Positions 52,432 to 61,608 of a DNA stretch of 64,000 bases are shown here, one piece after another. The translations under genes were made by a program, and so were the position numbers. The notes below the pieces were generated by a model. It worked only from the letters and a program-made list of their open reading frames with translations. It made no database searches and had not been told where the DNA came from. Source of the DNA: Pseudoalteromonas sp. MSK9-3 (GTDB taxonomy: Bacteria > Pseudomonadota > Gammaproteobacteria > Enterobacterales > Alteromonadaceae); assembly GCF_003590335.1 (NCBI RefSeq), contig NZ_MIET01000055.1, positions 1 to 64,000 on the forward strand, given 5' to 3'. Positions within the stretch are counted from its first letter, which is position 1. Each line of letters begins with the position of its first letter.

Positions 52432-53489
52432 AACATTTACAACTCCAGTATTTATTTAGTCAGCGTTATATCTTTATTATATGTCACTCAATTAGTTGGT
52501 TATTTGCATACTTGTTTCTGACAATCATCGTGATGCAAAACCCTTATGCAAGCTGGAATGAAGCGATTTACGGTGCAATGTTTCTTTTTTCGGGGGCTGT
52601 GGTCACTTACTTCGTACGGTGTGTTTATAAAAAGCAACTACATAATAAGAGTAATGTATTGCAGTTTAGCTTTTTAGTATTTGGGTCGTGTTTCGCAACT
52701 TTAATAGCAACAACCGTTTTGTTGTGTGGCGTATTCTTTTTAGCACATATTGGGATGTCGCATCCTATTCCATCATCACAACTGGGGTTTATTATTGAAA
52801 CTGTGGGGCTGAGTAATGGGTTAAACATGCTAGGCCTCACCTTACTTTGGTCATTTGGGTATTTGGCTTTGAGTAAAATAAAGTGTTTGAGTACAGCGCA
52901 TGCATTGTTAACTGTGAGTCAGTTGCAAGCACTCAATAGTCAGCTTAATCCTCACTTTTTGTTTAATGCGATTAATGATATTCGTGCGCTGATATTGGCT
53001 CAACCGACGCAGGCACGAGCAAGCCTTGCAGAGCTGGCAGACATGCTGCGTTACTCTCTACAAGCTAATCAAGATGATAAAGTAATTTTAAGTCAGGAGC
53101 TTGAGAATGCTCAGCACTATCTCAGTCTTTGTAAAATAAGTTTAGCGGAGCGTTTACAAATTGAAGTTAACGTGGCTTCAGACACCGAGCGTTTATTAGT
53201 GCCTAAAATGATTCTTCAACTGTGCTTAGAAAACGCCATTAAACATGGTATTGCAAAAAACCGAGTTGGCGGAGTTGTCGCAGTAAAGGTATGGTGTGAA
53301 GAAAAATTGCACATTGAGGTTGTCAATCCCTTGGTCGTGAGTGCTCAGCCATCGGATGGCTTAGGGCTAGCAACTAAAAATATAGAAGAGCGATTAGGCC
53401 TATTATATCGTGGTGAAGGGTCGATTACTCGTATGGTACGGGGTGAGATCGTGGCGACAGTCATCGAAATACCTAAGGAGACAGTATGA
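52428..53489 (+). CDS. LytS/YehU-type sensor histidine kinase
   Basis: The 353-aa kinase has four N-terminal membrane segments (about residues 15-35, 45-65, 77-105, 122-145). The His_kinase motif LQALNSQLNPHFLFNAIND follows (phospho-His in NPHFLFN), then a HATPase_c domain (LCLENAIKHG, DGLGLATKNIEERL). This layout is typical of LytS-type kinases that pair with LytTR regulators. Overlaps both neighbours by 4 nt. The signal is unknown. Confidence 0.9.
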   Translation: MKHLQLQYLFSQRYIFIICHSISWLFAYLFLTIIVMQNPYASWNEAIYGAMFLFSGAVVTYFVRCVYKKQLHNKSNVLQFSFLVFGSCFATLIATTVLLCGVFFLAHIGMSHPIPSSQLGFIIETVGLSNGLNMLGLTLLWSFGYLALSKIKCLSTAHALLTVSQLQALNSQLNPHFLFNAINDIRALILAQPTQARASLAELADMLRYSLQANQDDKVILSQELENAQHYLSLCKISLAERLQIEVNVASDTERLLVPKMILQLCLENAIKHGIAKNRVGGVVAVKVWCEEKLHIEVVNPLVVSAQPSDGLGLATKNIEERLGLLYRGEGSITRMVRGEIVATVIEIPKETV

Positions 53490-54178
53490 ACAAAGTTGTT
53501 ATTGTTGATGACAGTCATTTGGCGCGACTTGAACTTAAAGCCCAACTTGACGAAATGGGTGATCTAGAAGTGGTTGCTGAGGCGCCTGATATTATTGAGG
53601 CGAAAGCGGTGATTGAACAGTTACAGCCAGATTTATTGCTCCTTGACATTAACATGCCTAGTGGCAGCGGTTTTGATTTGCTGGCGCAACTGAGTTATGT
53701 GCCTCATGTGATTTTTGTTACCGCACACGATGATTTTGCTGTTAAATCTTTTGAAGTGAATGCATTAGATTATTTGTTAAAGCCTGTAACACAAGCTCGT
53801 TTGGCTATCGCAATAGAAAAATATAAGAAGTTACAGACACCTCTTGAAGTGGACAGTCGTTTTTTTATTAAAGATGGCCAACGTTGTTTTTTTATAGCCT
53901 TAGAGGACGTTCAAGCATTTGAAGCAATGGGCAATTATACGCGTTTGCATACTAAAGATCGGGCTGTTAGCGTATATCGTACTTTGGCTAATATTGCTGA
54001 ACGTTTGCCTGAGGAGCCCTTTTTTAGAGCAAACCGTAGTTGGTTGTTTAATGTACATCACATTGCCTCATTGGAGCAGGAGTCAGGAGGTACGCTTGAA
54101 GTGATATTGGAAAATGAGATGAGTATTGCCCTTTCTAGGGCACAAACCACTGCCTTTAAGCAACATTACAAACTCTAA
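53486..54178 (+). CDS. LytTR-family response regulator
   Basis: The 230-aa protein has a receiver domain (acidic DD near 7-8, phospho-Asp in LLLLDINMPSGSG, Thr in FVTAHDDFAV, Lys in LLKPV) and a C-terminal LytTR DNA-binding domain (about 130-228, VQAFEAMGNYTRLHT, FFRANRSWLFNVHHI). Partner of the LytS-type kinase it overlaps by 4 nt. It probably controls this operon or envelope genes elsewhere; no clear direct-repeat site was identified. Confidence 0.92.
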   Translation: MNKVVIVDDSHLARLELKAQLDEMGDLEVVAEAPDIIEAKAVIEQLQPDLLLLDINMPSGSGFDLLAQLSYVPHVIFVTAHDDFAVKSFEVNALDYLLKPVTQARLAIAIEKYKKLQTPLEVDSRFFIKDGQRCFFIALEDVQAFEAMGNYTRLHTKDRAVSVYRTLANIAERLPEEPFFRANRSWLFNVHHIASLEQESGGTLEVILENEMSIALSRAQTTAFKQHYKL

Positions 54179-54411
54179 TCTGTGTACTTTTTCATCCCAT
54201 TAGCATAAATTAATCTTAACTATAATAAGAACCCCGACTTGCCATCTATACAATCTAGCCCTTAGGCACAGCGTAAAAGGTATGTTGATAAAACGAGTAT
54301 TTACGTTGTTGGTAAAGTTTGTATCCTTTACGGGCTTTTAGGTTTAAGGCGATGTAGCTATACCGTATTTAAGCAAATAGGGCAGGTATCAATAAATTTA
54401 CTGGTGACATT

Positions 54412-55713
54412 ATGCTTAGTTCAGTGGGTCTTGCATGTGCTTTATGCGCGTTAATTTTACTCACATTGCGAGGTGTTAATCTATTTATATCTGCGCCGCT
54501 GTGTGCTTTGGTTGTTGCCATAACAAGTGGGATTATGGTGTTTCCAACGAGTCAGGAAGTGAGCTTTATCAGTGGCTATATGAGTGGCTTTTCTGGGTTT
54601 GTGCAAGCTTGGTTTTTTATGTTTTTATTAGGCTCTTTGTTTGGTAAATTCATGGAAAATACGGGTGCCGCAGATGCAATTGCAGGGTGTATTGTGAACA
54701 CTTTAGGCATGAAGTATGCGGTATTAGCGGTTGTCTTATCGTGTGCAGTGTTAACTTACGGGGGGGTTAGCGTATTTATTGTGGCATTTTCAGTGTACCC
54801 AATGGCATTAAGCTTGTTTAAAGATGCTAATTTACCGCGCCGTTTTATTCCCGGGACTTTGGCTTTTGGCTCAGTGACTTTTACCATGACATCAGCAGGC
54901 TCTCCAGAAATTCAAAATTGGATCCCGATAAAATACTTAAATACTTCTCCTTATGCGGCATGGCAAGAAAGTATCATTGTCGCAATATTTATGGCGCTAT
55001 TAGGCTACGCATTACTGACATGGATGATAAAAAAAGCACAAGCGAAGGGAGAAGTGTTTGAGGTACGAGACAGTGATGATCATCGCACCACACGAGATTT
55101 GCCTCACCCAATCACCGGCATTTTGCCTTTATTGGTCGTGTTGGGGTTATCTTTCTCATTGCATGATACTTTACAGCAAAATGCGCTCATGGTGGCGTTA
55201 TTAGGCGGTGTTTTGAGCTTATTTATCATCAATTTTAAGTACTTTATGAATCTGTCTGATGCCGTAAACTCAGCGACCACCGGAGCTTTGGTTGCAATTG
55301 GCAACACCGCGGCAGTTGTGGGGTTTGGCGCTGTTGCGAAAGAAACACCTGCTTTTCAAGAGGCGGTGGCCTTGATGACGCAGATCCCGGGTAACGAGTT
55401 AGTTGGTGCGGCCATTGCGGTAAGTGTTATTGCAGGGTTAACTGGTTCCGCCTCAGGTGGACAAGCGATTGCATTACCATTAGTTGCCCCACATTATTTG
55501 GACCTTGGCGTGGATAATAGCGAGTTGCATCGGGTGGTCGCCATCAGTTCTGGGGCGATTGATACCTTACCTCACAATGGCTATGTGGTGACAACCGTTC
55601 GCGCAATTTGTAAAGAAACACATCAAGCCGCTTATGGGCCTTTAGCCATACTGACTGTTGTGGTGCCATTACTGGGTTTAGGGTCAATATTGGCATTATT
55701 TATTTGGTTTTAA
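54412..55713 (+). CDS. GntP-family permease
   Basis: The 433-aa protein has about 12 hydrophobic segments and GntP-type motifs: FLLGSLFGKFMENTGAADAI, LTYGGVSVFIVAFSVYPMAL, GSVTFTMTSAGSPEIQNWIP, TGSASGGQAIALPL, and a late SSGAIDTLPHNGYVVT. GntP-family proteins import gluconate or small hydroxy acids such as hydroxybutyrate with protons. Substrate cannot be settled, and no catabolic gene is adjacent. Length and the DTLPHNG motif favour the hydroxybutyrate-type subgroup weakly. Confidence 0.8.
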   Translation: MLSSVGLACALCALILLTLRGVNLFISAPLCALVVAITSGIMVFPTSQEVSFISGYMSGFSGFVQAWFFMFLLGSLFGKFMENTGAADAIAGCIVNTLGMKYAVLAVVLSCAVLTYGGVSVFIVAFSVYPMALSLFKDANLPRRFIPGTLAFGSVTFTMTSAGSPEIQNWIPIKYLNTSPYAAWQESIIVAIFMALLGYALLTWMIKKAQAKGEVFEVRDSDDHRTTRDLPHPITGILPLLVVLGLSFSLHDTLQQNALMVALLGGVLSLFIINFKYFMNLSDAVNSATTGALVAIGNTAAVVGFGAVAKETPAFQEAVALMTQIPGNELVGAAIAVSVIAGLTGSASGGQAIALPLVAPHYLDLGVDNSELHRVVAISSGAIDTLPHNGYVVTTVRAICKETHQAAYGPLAILTVVVPLLGLGSILALFIWF

Positions 55714-56011
55714 TTTGCTTAAAAAGGATGAGAAAGGCGTATTATCTGACGCGTGTTGGGTTACGTGAAAATAGGGAGTGAGGTGCTGAAAAGTTGATAA
55801 AATATTAAGTCGAGCGTAATAAAACAGCATAGGAACAAGCAATAATTTAAGTTAATTCGCTGATGAATTTGCATTTTTGAATTACATATTCTGGTAAAAA
55901 GCAACTTTTTATTAAATTGATTGCATTTTAAGCGATATCAATGATGATGTTCGCTAGAAGAGGTGATATACTCCCGCCGAATAATTTTTCTACTTTAAAT
56001 AGAGCAAAATA
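55714..56011. other. Upstream region of the EF-G gene
   Basis: 298 bp, AT-rich. TATACT at 55967-55972 is a plausible -10 with a ~33-nt leader before the EF-G start; the -35 is poor. No gene seen. Confidence 0.45.
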
Positions 56012-58099
56012 ATGGCAGATTTATCGAAATACAGAAACATTGGTATTTTCGCGCACGTTGATGCGGGTAAAACTACTACCACTGAGCGTATCCTAAAGCT
56101 AACTGGTCAAATCCACAAAACTGGTGAAGTTCACGATGGCGAATCAACAACTGACTTCATGGAACAGGAAGCTGAGCGTGGTATTACTATCCAGTCAGCT
56201 GCAGTAAGCTGTTTCTGGAAAGATCACCGTTTTAACGTTATCGATACTCCTGGACACGTTGACTTCACAGTTGAAGTTTACCGTTCATTAAAAGTACTTG
56301 ACGGTGGTATCGGTGTATTCTGTGGTTCTGGTGGTGTTGAGCCACAATCAGAAACAAACTGGCGTTACGCGAACGAGTCAGAAGTTGCTCGTTGTATCTT
56401 CGTAAACAAGTTAGACCGTATGGGTGCTGACTTCTACCGCGTAGTAGACCAAGTAACTAACGTACTAGCAGCTAACCCACTTGTAATGACGTTACCAATT
56501 GGTATCGAAGACGAGTTCGTTGGTGTTGTTGACGTACTTACTAAGAAAGCATACGTTTGGGATGACACTGGTCTTCCTGAAAACTATGAAGTATTAGACG
56601 TTCCAGCTGACATGGTAGACAAAGTTGAAGAATACCATGAGATGCTAATCGAAACTGCTGTTGAGCAAGACGATGATCTACTAGAAGCGTACATGGAAGG
56701 TGAAGTACCTTCTATTGAACAAATCAAAGCGTGTATCCGTAAAGGTACTCGTGATCTTGCGTTCTTCCCAACTTACTGTGGTTCAGCGTTCAAAAACAAA
56801 GGTGTTCAACTAGTACTTGACGCTGTTGTTGATTACCTACCAGCACCGACAGAAGTAGACCCGCAACCACTTACAGACAAAGACACTGGTGAGCCTACTG
56901 GTGAAGTTGCAACTGTATCAGTTGACGAGCCACTACGTGCACTTGCGTTTAAGATCATGGATGACCGTTTCGGTGCCTTGACCTTTATCCGTATTTACTC
57001 TGGTGTGCTTAACAAGGGTGACACTGTACTTAACTCTGCTACAGGTAAAACTGAGCGTGTTGGCCGTATGGTTGAGATGCAAGCAGATGACCGTAATGAA
57101 TTAACATCAGCGCAAGCGGGTGACATCATTGCTGTTGTAGGTATGAAGAACGTTCAAACTGGTCACACTTTATGTGCACCTAAGCATGAATGTACACTTG
57201 AGCCAATGATTTTCCCTGAACCAGTAATCTCAATTGCGGTACAGCCTAAAGATAAAGGCGGTAACGAGAAAATGGGTGTTGCTATCGGTAAAATGGTTGC
57301 AGAAGATCCATCTTTCCAAGTTGAAACTGATGAAGATTCAGGTGAAACTATCCTTAAAGGTATGGGTGAATTACACCTAGACATTAAGGTAGATATCCTT
57401 AAGCGTACTTACGGTGTAGACCTTATCGTTGGTCAGCCTCAGGTAGCATACCGTGAAACTATCACTAAAGAAATTGAAGATAGCTACACGCACAAGAAGC
57501 AATCAGGTGGTTCTGGTCAGTTCGGTAAGATCGATTACCGCATCAAGCCAGGCGAGCAGAACTCAGGTTTCACGTTCTCTTCATCTGTTGTTGGTGGTAA
57601 CGTACCTAAAGAATTCTGGCCTGCAGTTGAGAAAGGCTTTAAGTCAATGATGGACGAAGGTGTTCTAGCTGGTTTCCCAGTATTAGACGTTGAAGTTCAG
57701 TTATTTGACGGTGGATTCCACGCAGTTGATTCATCAGCAATCGCTTTTGAAATCGCAGCAAAAGGTGCTTTCCGTCAGTCTATCCCTAAAGCGGGTGCAC
57801 AACTTCTTGAGCCTATCATGAAAGTTGACGTGTTCACGCCAGAAGACAACGTAGGTGACGTAATCGGTGACCTTAACCGTCGTCGTGGTATGATCAAAGA
57901 CCAAGAAGCTGGCCTTACTGGTGTTCGCATCAAGGGTGATGTTCCACTTTCTGAGATGTTTGGTTACATCGGTCACTTACGTACTATTACGTCTGGCCGT
58001 GGTCAATTCTCAATGGAATTCTCACACTATGCAGCATGTCCTCAGAACGTAGCTGAGACAGTAATTGCAGCAGAGAAAGAGAAAAAAGCAGCTAAGTAA
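56012..58099 (+). CDS. fusA: Translation elongation factor G (second-type EF-G)
   Basis: The 695-aa GTPase has G1 AHVDAGKT (14-21), G2 RGITI (56-60), G3 DTPGH (78-82) and G4 NKLD (132-135). Domains II to V follow, with the conserved SGGSGQFGK, RRRGMI and SGRGQFSMEF. EF-G drives ribosome translocation and, with RRF, recycling. It stands alone, not in a str operon with ribosomal proteins, so it is probably the second EF-G (fusB type) of marine gammaproteobacteria. Codon use is visibly biased (CGT, GGT, GTT, AAC, CTT/CTA), unlike its neighbours, indicating high expression. A strong terminator follows. Confidence 0.93.
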   Translation: MADLSKYRNIGIFAHVDAGKTTTTERILKLTGQIHKTGEVHDGESTTDFMEQEAERGITIQSAAVSCFWKDHRFNVIDTPGHVDFTVEVYRSLKVLDGGIGVFCGSGGVEPQSETNWRYANESEVARCIFVNKLDRMGADFYRVVDQVTNVLAANPLVMTLPIGIEDEFVGVVDVLTKKAYVWDDTGLPENYEVLDVPADMVDKVEEYHEMLIETAVEQDDDLLEAYMEGEVPSIEQIKACIRKGTRDLAFFPTYCGSAFKNKGVQLVLDAVVDYLPAPTEVDPQPLTDKDTGEPTGEVATVSVDEPLRALAFKIMDDRFGALTFIRIYSGVLNKGDTVLNSATGKTERVGRMVEMQADDRNELTSAQAGDIIAVVGMKNVQTGHTLCAPKHECTLEPMIFPEPVISIAVQPKDKGGNEKMGVAIGKMVAEDPSFQVETDEDSGETILKGMGELHLDIKVDILKRTYGVDLIVGQPQVAYRETITKEIEDSYTHKKQSGGSGQFGKIDYRIKPGEQNSGFTFSSSVVGGNVPKEFWPAVEKGFKSMMDEGVLAGFPVLDVEVQLFDGGFHAVDSSAIAFEIAAKGAFRQSIPKAGAQLLEPIMKVDVFTPEDNVGDVIGDLNRRRGMIKDQEAGLTGVRIKGDVPLSEMFGYIGHLRTITSGRGQFSMEFSHYAACPQNVAETVIAAEKEKKAAK

Positions 58100-58122
58100 T
58101 TAGTTCTTTTTTATTAAATACG

Positions 58123-58157
58123 AAAAACCGCTTATTTTATATAAGCGGTTTTTTTTT
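58123..58157 (+). terminator. Intrinsic terminator of the EF-G gene
   Basis: AAAAACCGCTTAT-TTTAT-ATAAGCGGTTTTTTTTT, long stem and nine-plus T, 23 bp after the stop. Confidence 0.93.
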
Positions 58158-58282
58158 GTCTTGAAAAAATCACAATAAAAGCTTAAAGGTTTCTTGATTT
58201 AGGAACATGATACTCTTATCATTGCACTCCTGACAAAATGTTTGTTTTTGTTATGGGTACTTAAGTAAGAATGGAGGCTTTT

Positions 58283-58678
58283 ATGAAAACAATCGATTTA
58301 ACTGTGAACTGGATGTTCTACAGTACACTATTACTAGTATGCATCATTATTTATGGTGTATCACAAACATCCCCTTTGTTGTCGAATATATTGACGATTT
58401 CATCTTATCTGTTATTGGCAGGTGTATTGGTATCATTGAGCTTAGCAGTGATCAATCGTCGATACGTGCATCTTGATAAAGCGGGTGTTAGTTACTCAAC
58501 AGGTTTAAATACTCAGTATATCCCAAGTGATGCGATTGTTGATATCCAACTGCTGCAGATTGGCTTCATAAAAGTGCTAGAAGTACAATTGAGTGACCAG
58601 ACCAAAACCCGCTTTTATAGTTGGAAGATGTCGAATGAAGAGCTGCAAAGAACAAAAAAAATAATTAGTGAGCAATAA
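58283..58678 (+). CDS. Membrane protein with two TM segments, unknown function
   Basis: The 131-aa protein has two adjacent hydrophobic helices (about 10-30 and 36-57) and then a soluble C-terminal domain of beta strands (YVHLDKAGVSYSTGLN, DAIVDIQLLQIGFIKVLEVQ, TRFYSWKMS), which is reminiscent of PH-like domains in short bacterial membrane proteins. Start at 58283 is preceded by GGAGG at 58273-58277; the ATG at 58271 would sit on the RBS. A bidirectional terminator separates it from hemB. Confidence 0.7.
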   Translation: MKTIDLTVNWMFYSTLLLVCIIIYGVSQTSPLLSNILTISSYLLLAGVLVSLSLAVINRRYVHLDKAGVSYSTGLNTQYIPSDAIVDIQLLQIGFIKVLEVQLSDQTKTRFYSWKMSNEELQRTKKIISEQ

Positions 58679-58693
58679 GTCCTTTCATAAAGC

Positions 58694-58727
58694 ATAAAAA
58701 AAAGCGCCTCAAAAGGCGCTTTTTTTA
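58694..58727. terminator. Bidirectional intrinsic terminator
   Basis: AAAAAAAAGCGCCT-CAAA-AGGCGCTTTTTTT has A and T runs on both flanks. It lies between the convergent ends of the membrane protein gene (plus) and hemB (minus) and should end both transcripts. Confidence 0.9.
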
Positions 58728-58743
58728 TGTTTTTATAGCGGTA

Positions 58744-59754
58744 TTACTTTTGCTGTAGCCACTGAGCAGCTTGCTTAGCGAAATATGTTAGGATCCCATC
58801 AGCACCGGCACGTTTGAATGCCAACAAAGATTCTATGATGGTAGGTTGCTCAGCTAACCAACCATTGTCAATTGCAGCACGATGCATCGCGTATTCTCCA
58901 CTGACCTGATAAGCAAACGTCGGCACACCAAATTCAGTTTTAACGCGTTTTACAATATCTAAATATGGCATACCGGGTTTAACCATGACCATGTCGGCAC
59001 CCTCTTGAAGGTCGAGTGCAACTTCTCGAATTGCCTCATCTGAATTTGCTGGGTCCATTTGATAGGTTTTTTTATCAGCCCCCTTAAGATTCCCTGCAGA
59101 ACCAACTGCATCTCTAAATGGTCCGTAATAGCTTGATGCGTATTTGGCTGAATACGCCATGATACGGGTATGCACATGCCCTTGTTGCTCTAGACCATCT
59201 CGAATGGCAGCGATACGGCCATCCATCATATCGGAAGGGGCTACAATGTCGGCACCTGCTTCGGCGTGAGAAAGCGCTTGCTGTACTAAAATTTCAGTGG
59301 TGACATCATTGACCACATAGCCATTATCATCAATGATCCCATCTTGACCATGGGTTGTGAAGGGGTCAAGTGCCACATCGGTGATCACACCCAGCTCGGG
59401 AAAAGCTTCTTTTAGTGCCCGTGTTGTGCGTTGAGCAAGGCCTTCAGTATTGTAGGCTTCTTCGGCGTGCAATGATTTTTTTTCAGCAGGAGTAACTGGA
59501 AAAATAGCTATTGCTGGGATCCCTAGTGCGACAAGCTCTTTGGCTTCTTCTAACAGTAGATCGATAGACAGGCGTTCAATACCGGGCATAGACTCTATGG
59601 CTTCACGGCGGTTTTTTCCTTCCAGTACAAAGACAGGATAGATTAGATCATTAACAGATAGTTGATTTTCGCTCATAAGACGGCGAGAGAAGTCATCTCG
59701 GCGCATACGGCGCATGCGAGTATATGGGAAAAGGTCTAGTCCAGATTGAGCCAC
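58744..59754 (-). CDS. hemB: Delta-aminolevulinic acid dehydratase (porphobilinogen synthase)
   Basis: The 336-aa enzyme condenses two 5-aminolevulinate molecules to porphobilinogen in haem synthesis. Motifs include RRMRRDDFSRRL, YPVFVLEG, DVALDPFTTHGQDG, APSDMMDGR, AYSAKYASSYYGPFRDA (active-site Lys in SAKYAS) and MVKPGMPYLDI (Schiff-base Lys). The metal-site region reads DVALDPFTTHGQDG without the Cys triad of zinc enzymes, so magnesium dependence is likely. Last gene of the tatD-cyclase-hemB unit, 9 bp after the cyclase. Confidence 0.95.
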   Translation of the reverse strand: MAQSGLDLFPYTRMRRMRRDDFSRRLMSENQLSVNDLIYPVFVLEGKNRREAIESMPGIERLSIDLLLEEAKELVALGIPAIAIFPVTPAEKKSLHAEEAYNTEGLAQRTTRALKEAFPELGVITDVALDPFTTHGQDGIIDDNGYVVNDVTTEILVQQALSHAEAGADIVAPSDMMDGRIAAIRDGLEQQGHVHTRIMAYSAKYASSYYGPFRDAVGSAGNLKGADKKTYQMDPANSDEAIREVALDLQEGADMVMVKPGMPYLDIVKRVKTEFGVPTFAYQVSGEYAMHRAAIDNGWLAEQPTIIESLLAFKRAGADGILTYFAKQAAQWLQQK

Positions 59755-59763
59755 GGTGGTCTC

Positions 59764-61608
59764 CTAAGAATGTTCATAAACAACGACGCGATTACGCCCT
59801 TGCTGTTTTGCTTGATACAGTGCTTTATCGGCAAAGTCGGTAAATAGTGTCGGGTTTTTGCTATTTCTGGCAATGGCGCTATGAATACCGGCGCTGATTG
59901 TCATAGTCAGGGTATGTTCGCCGACGGTGAGCTGGAATTTCTCTAAATCAGAACGAATAAGTTGAGCCAGTTCAATAGCGCCTTCCGCGTTAGTATTTGG
60001 TAAAAGTAACACGAACTCTTCACCGCCATAACGAAACACTTCATCATGGGGGCGCTTTAGGTGCTGTTGAATTTGTTCTGCCACGGCACAGATTGCTTGG
60101 TCGCCAACGAGGTGACCATAGGTGTCATTAATTCTTTTAAAGTGGTCAATATCTAACATAACCACACTCAAAATCGTCTGCTCTCGACGTGAACGCCTCA
60201 CCTCCATCATGACTCGTTTATCAAAGTAACGGCGGTTTTTGACTTTTGTTAGTGCATCTTCCATATTGAGTTTTTCAAGCGCACGGTTCTTTTCTTCTAA
60301 TTCACGTAATGTAACTTGTAACTCAAATGTGCGTTCATCAATACTGGACTCTAAGTCCTCTTGCGCTTGTTCTTGTAGGTGTAAGCGTTCTTTTAACAGC
60401 GCATCAGCCGCTTTACTTTGAGCAAGCTTAGCTTGTTGAGCTTGAATTTTACTGTCACGTTCGCTGACGTACTTTCTCATCAGGGAGTAGGTCAAAACGA
60501 TACTCGTGAGCAGATAGCATAAGTACGTGATAGGTCTATCTAATAAAGCACCTGAAAGCAGACCTAGCTCAAAACACAGTTGATAAGCAATCGCAATCAC
60601 TAAGGCACTGAAGAGGCTCACATGTGCATAACGCAGTGTCGCGCCTTGACGGTATCTGATCAGGGCAACTATCCAATACCCTAATGCCAATATAAGGCTA
60701 AAAATATAAGCACTAAGTAGTGCCACTTCGATTGGCATAAACAGCAGTGATAATGCTAATAATGTGGCAATGCTCCAAAGCCACTTCAATGGCTTTTGAT
60801 AGGATGTTAGCTGCGTGCTGTTGAGTAAAGTTTGACTAATAAAAGAGGTGAAGAGTAAGCAGCTATAGAGTACTAAAATAGGTTGTGCATATTGCTGAAG
60901 CCACTGCCAATTACCATAAATATACCGATAGCTAAACCCATAAAGGTGTACATTGAGCAACCAAATAATAGTGATGATAAAGCCGGCCGATAGGAAGTAC
61001 TTCTTCCGGGTGAAGGAATAGACGGTAAAGTTACTGAGCGCCATGGCAAGCATAAAGCCCGCTAATATACCGTATATAAGATTAAACTTACTTTTATATT
61101 TCAGATACTCAATGGGGTGCCACAGGCTTAACGGTATATTTAATGCGCCATGGTGCTGAATTTGCAAATAGATCACACCGCTACTTTGTGCTGGTAAATC
61201 AACAGGGACCAGCTGTGCTTCATGTTTAATAGGACGCTGCATCAGCGGGAGGGAATCTCCCAAATCAAGCGTGAGTAATGAGCGGTTGTGTAATTGAATA
61301 AAGGCACTGATCTTATCGAGTAAGTTGTTATCGATACTAAGTAAAAGCGGAAGCTCGATTTGACTGGGGTTATTAAGTGAAATTTTCAGCCAAACGTAAT
61401 CGGTAATGGGTCCTAAATTAAGAACCCCACTGGTATTATTCTTCCAGTTAGGTGATGACGCGAGTAACTGTTCGACGTTTTGACTGTTATTGACCACGTA
61501 TTTAAAAGGCAGCTCTGACTGTTTTTTAAAATCACCTTGTAGCTCTAAGGCAATGAGAGGTGAGATAAACAGGCACAAGTATAAAGTAAGTAGCCGTAGC
61601 AATATCAT
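59764..61608 (-). CDS. 7TMR-DISM diguanylate cyclase (GGDEF)
   Basis: The 614-aa protein has a signal peptide (about 1-20) and a 7TMR-DISM extracellular domain (about 25-165). Seven membrane segments follow (about 175-385), then a coiled coil (about 390-455) and a GGDEF domain with the active GGEEF at 528-532. An RxxD inhibitory site (RPHD, 519-522) lies five residues before it, so product feedback is expected. It makes cyclic di-GMP in response to an envelope signal. It overlaps the tatD stop by 4 nt and precedes hemB by 9 bp, so it is embedded in a housekeeping operon. Confidence 0.93.
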   Translation of the reverse strand: MILLRLLTLYLCLFISPLIALELQGDFKKQSELPFKYVVNNSQNVEQLLASSPNWKNNTSGVLNLGPITDYVWLKISLNNPSQIELPLLLSIDNNLLDKISAFIQLHNRSLLTLDLGDSLPLMQRPIKHEAQLVPVDLPAQSSGVIYLQIQHHGALNIPLSLWHPIEYLKYKSKFNLIYGILAGFMLAMALSNFTVYSFTRKKYFLSAGFIITIIWLLNVHLYGFSYRYIYGNWQWLQQYAQPILVLYSCLLFTSFISQTLLNSTQLTSYQKPLKWLWSIATLLALSLLFMPIEVALLSAYIFSLILALGYWIVALIRYRQGATLRYAHVSLFSALVIAIAYQLCFELGLLSGALLDRPITYLCYLLTSIVLTYSLMRKYVSERDSKIQAQQAKLAQSKAADALLKERLHLQEQAQEDLESSIDERTFELQVTLRELEEKNRALEKLNMEDALTKVKNRRYFDKRVMMEVRRSRREQTILSVVMLDIDHFKRINDTYGHLVGDQAICAVAEQIQQHLKRPHDEVFRYGGEEFVLLLPNTNAEGAIELAQLIRSDLEKFQLTVGEHTLTMTISAGIHSAIARNSKNPTLFTDFADKALYQAKQQGRNRVVVYEHS

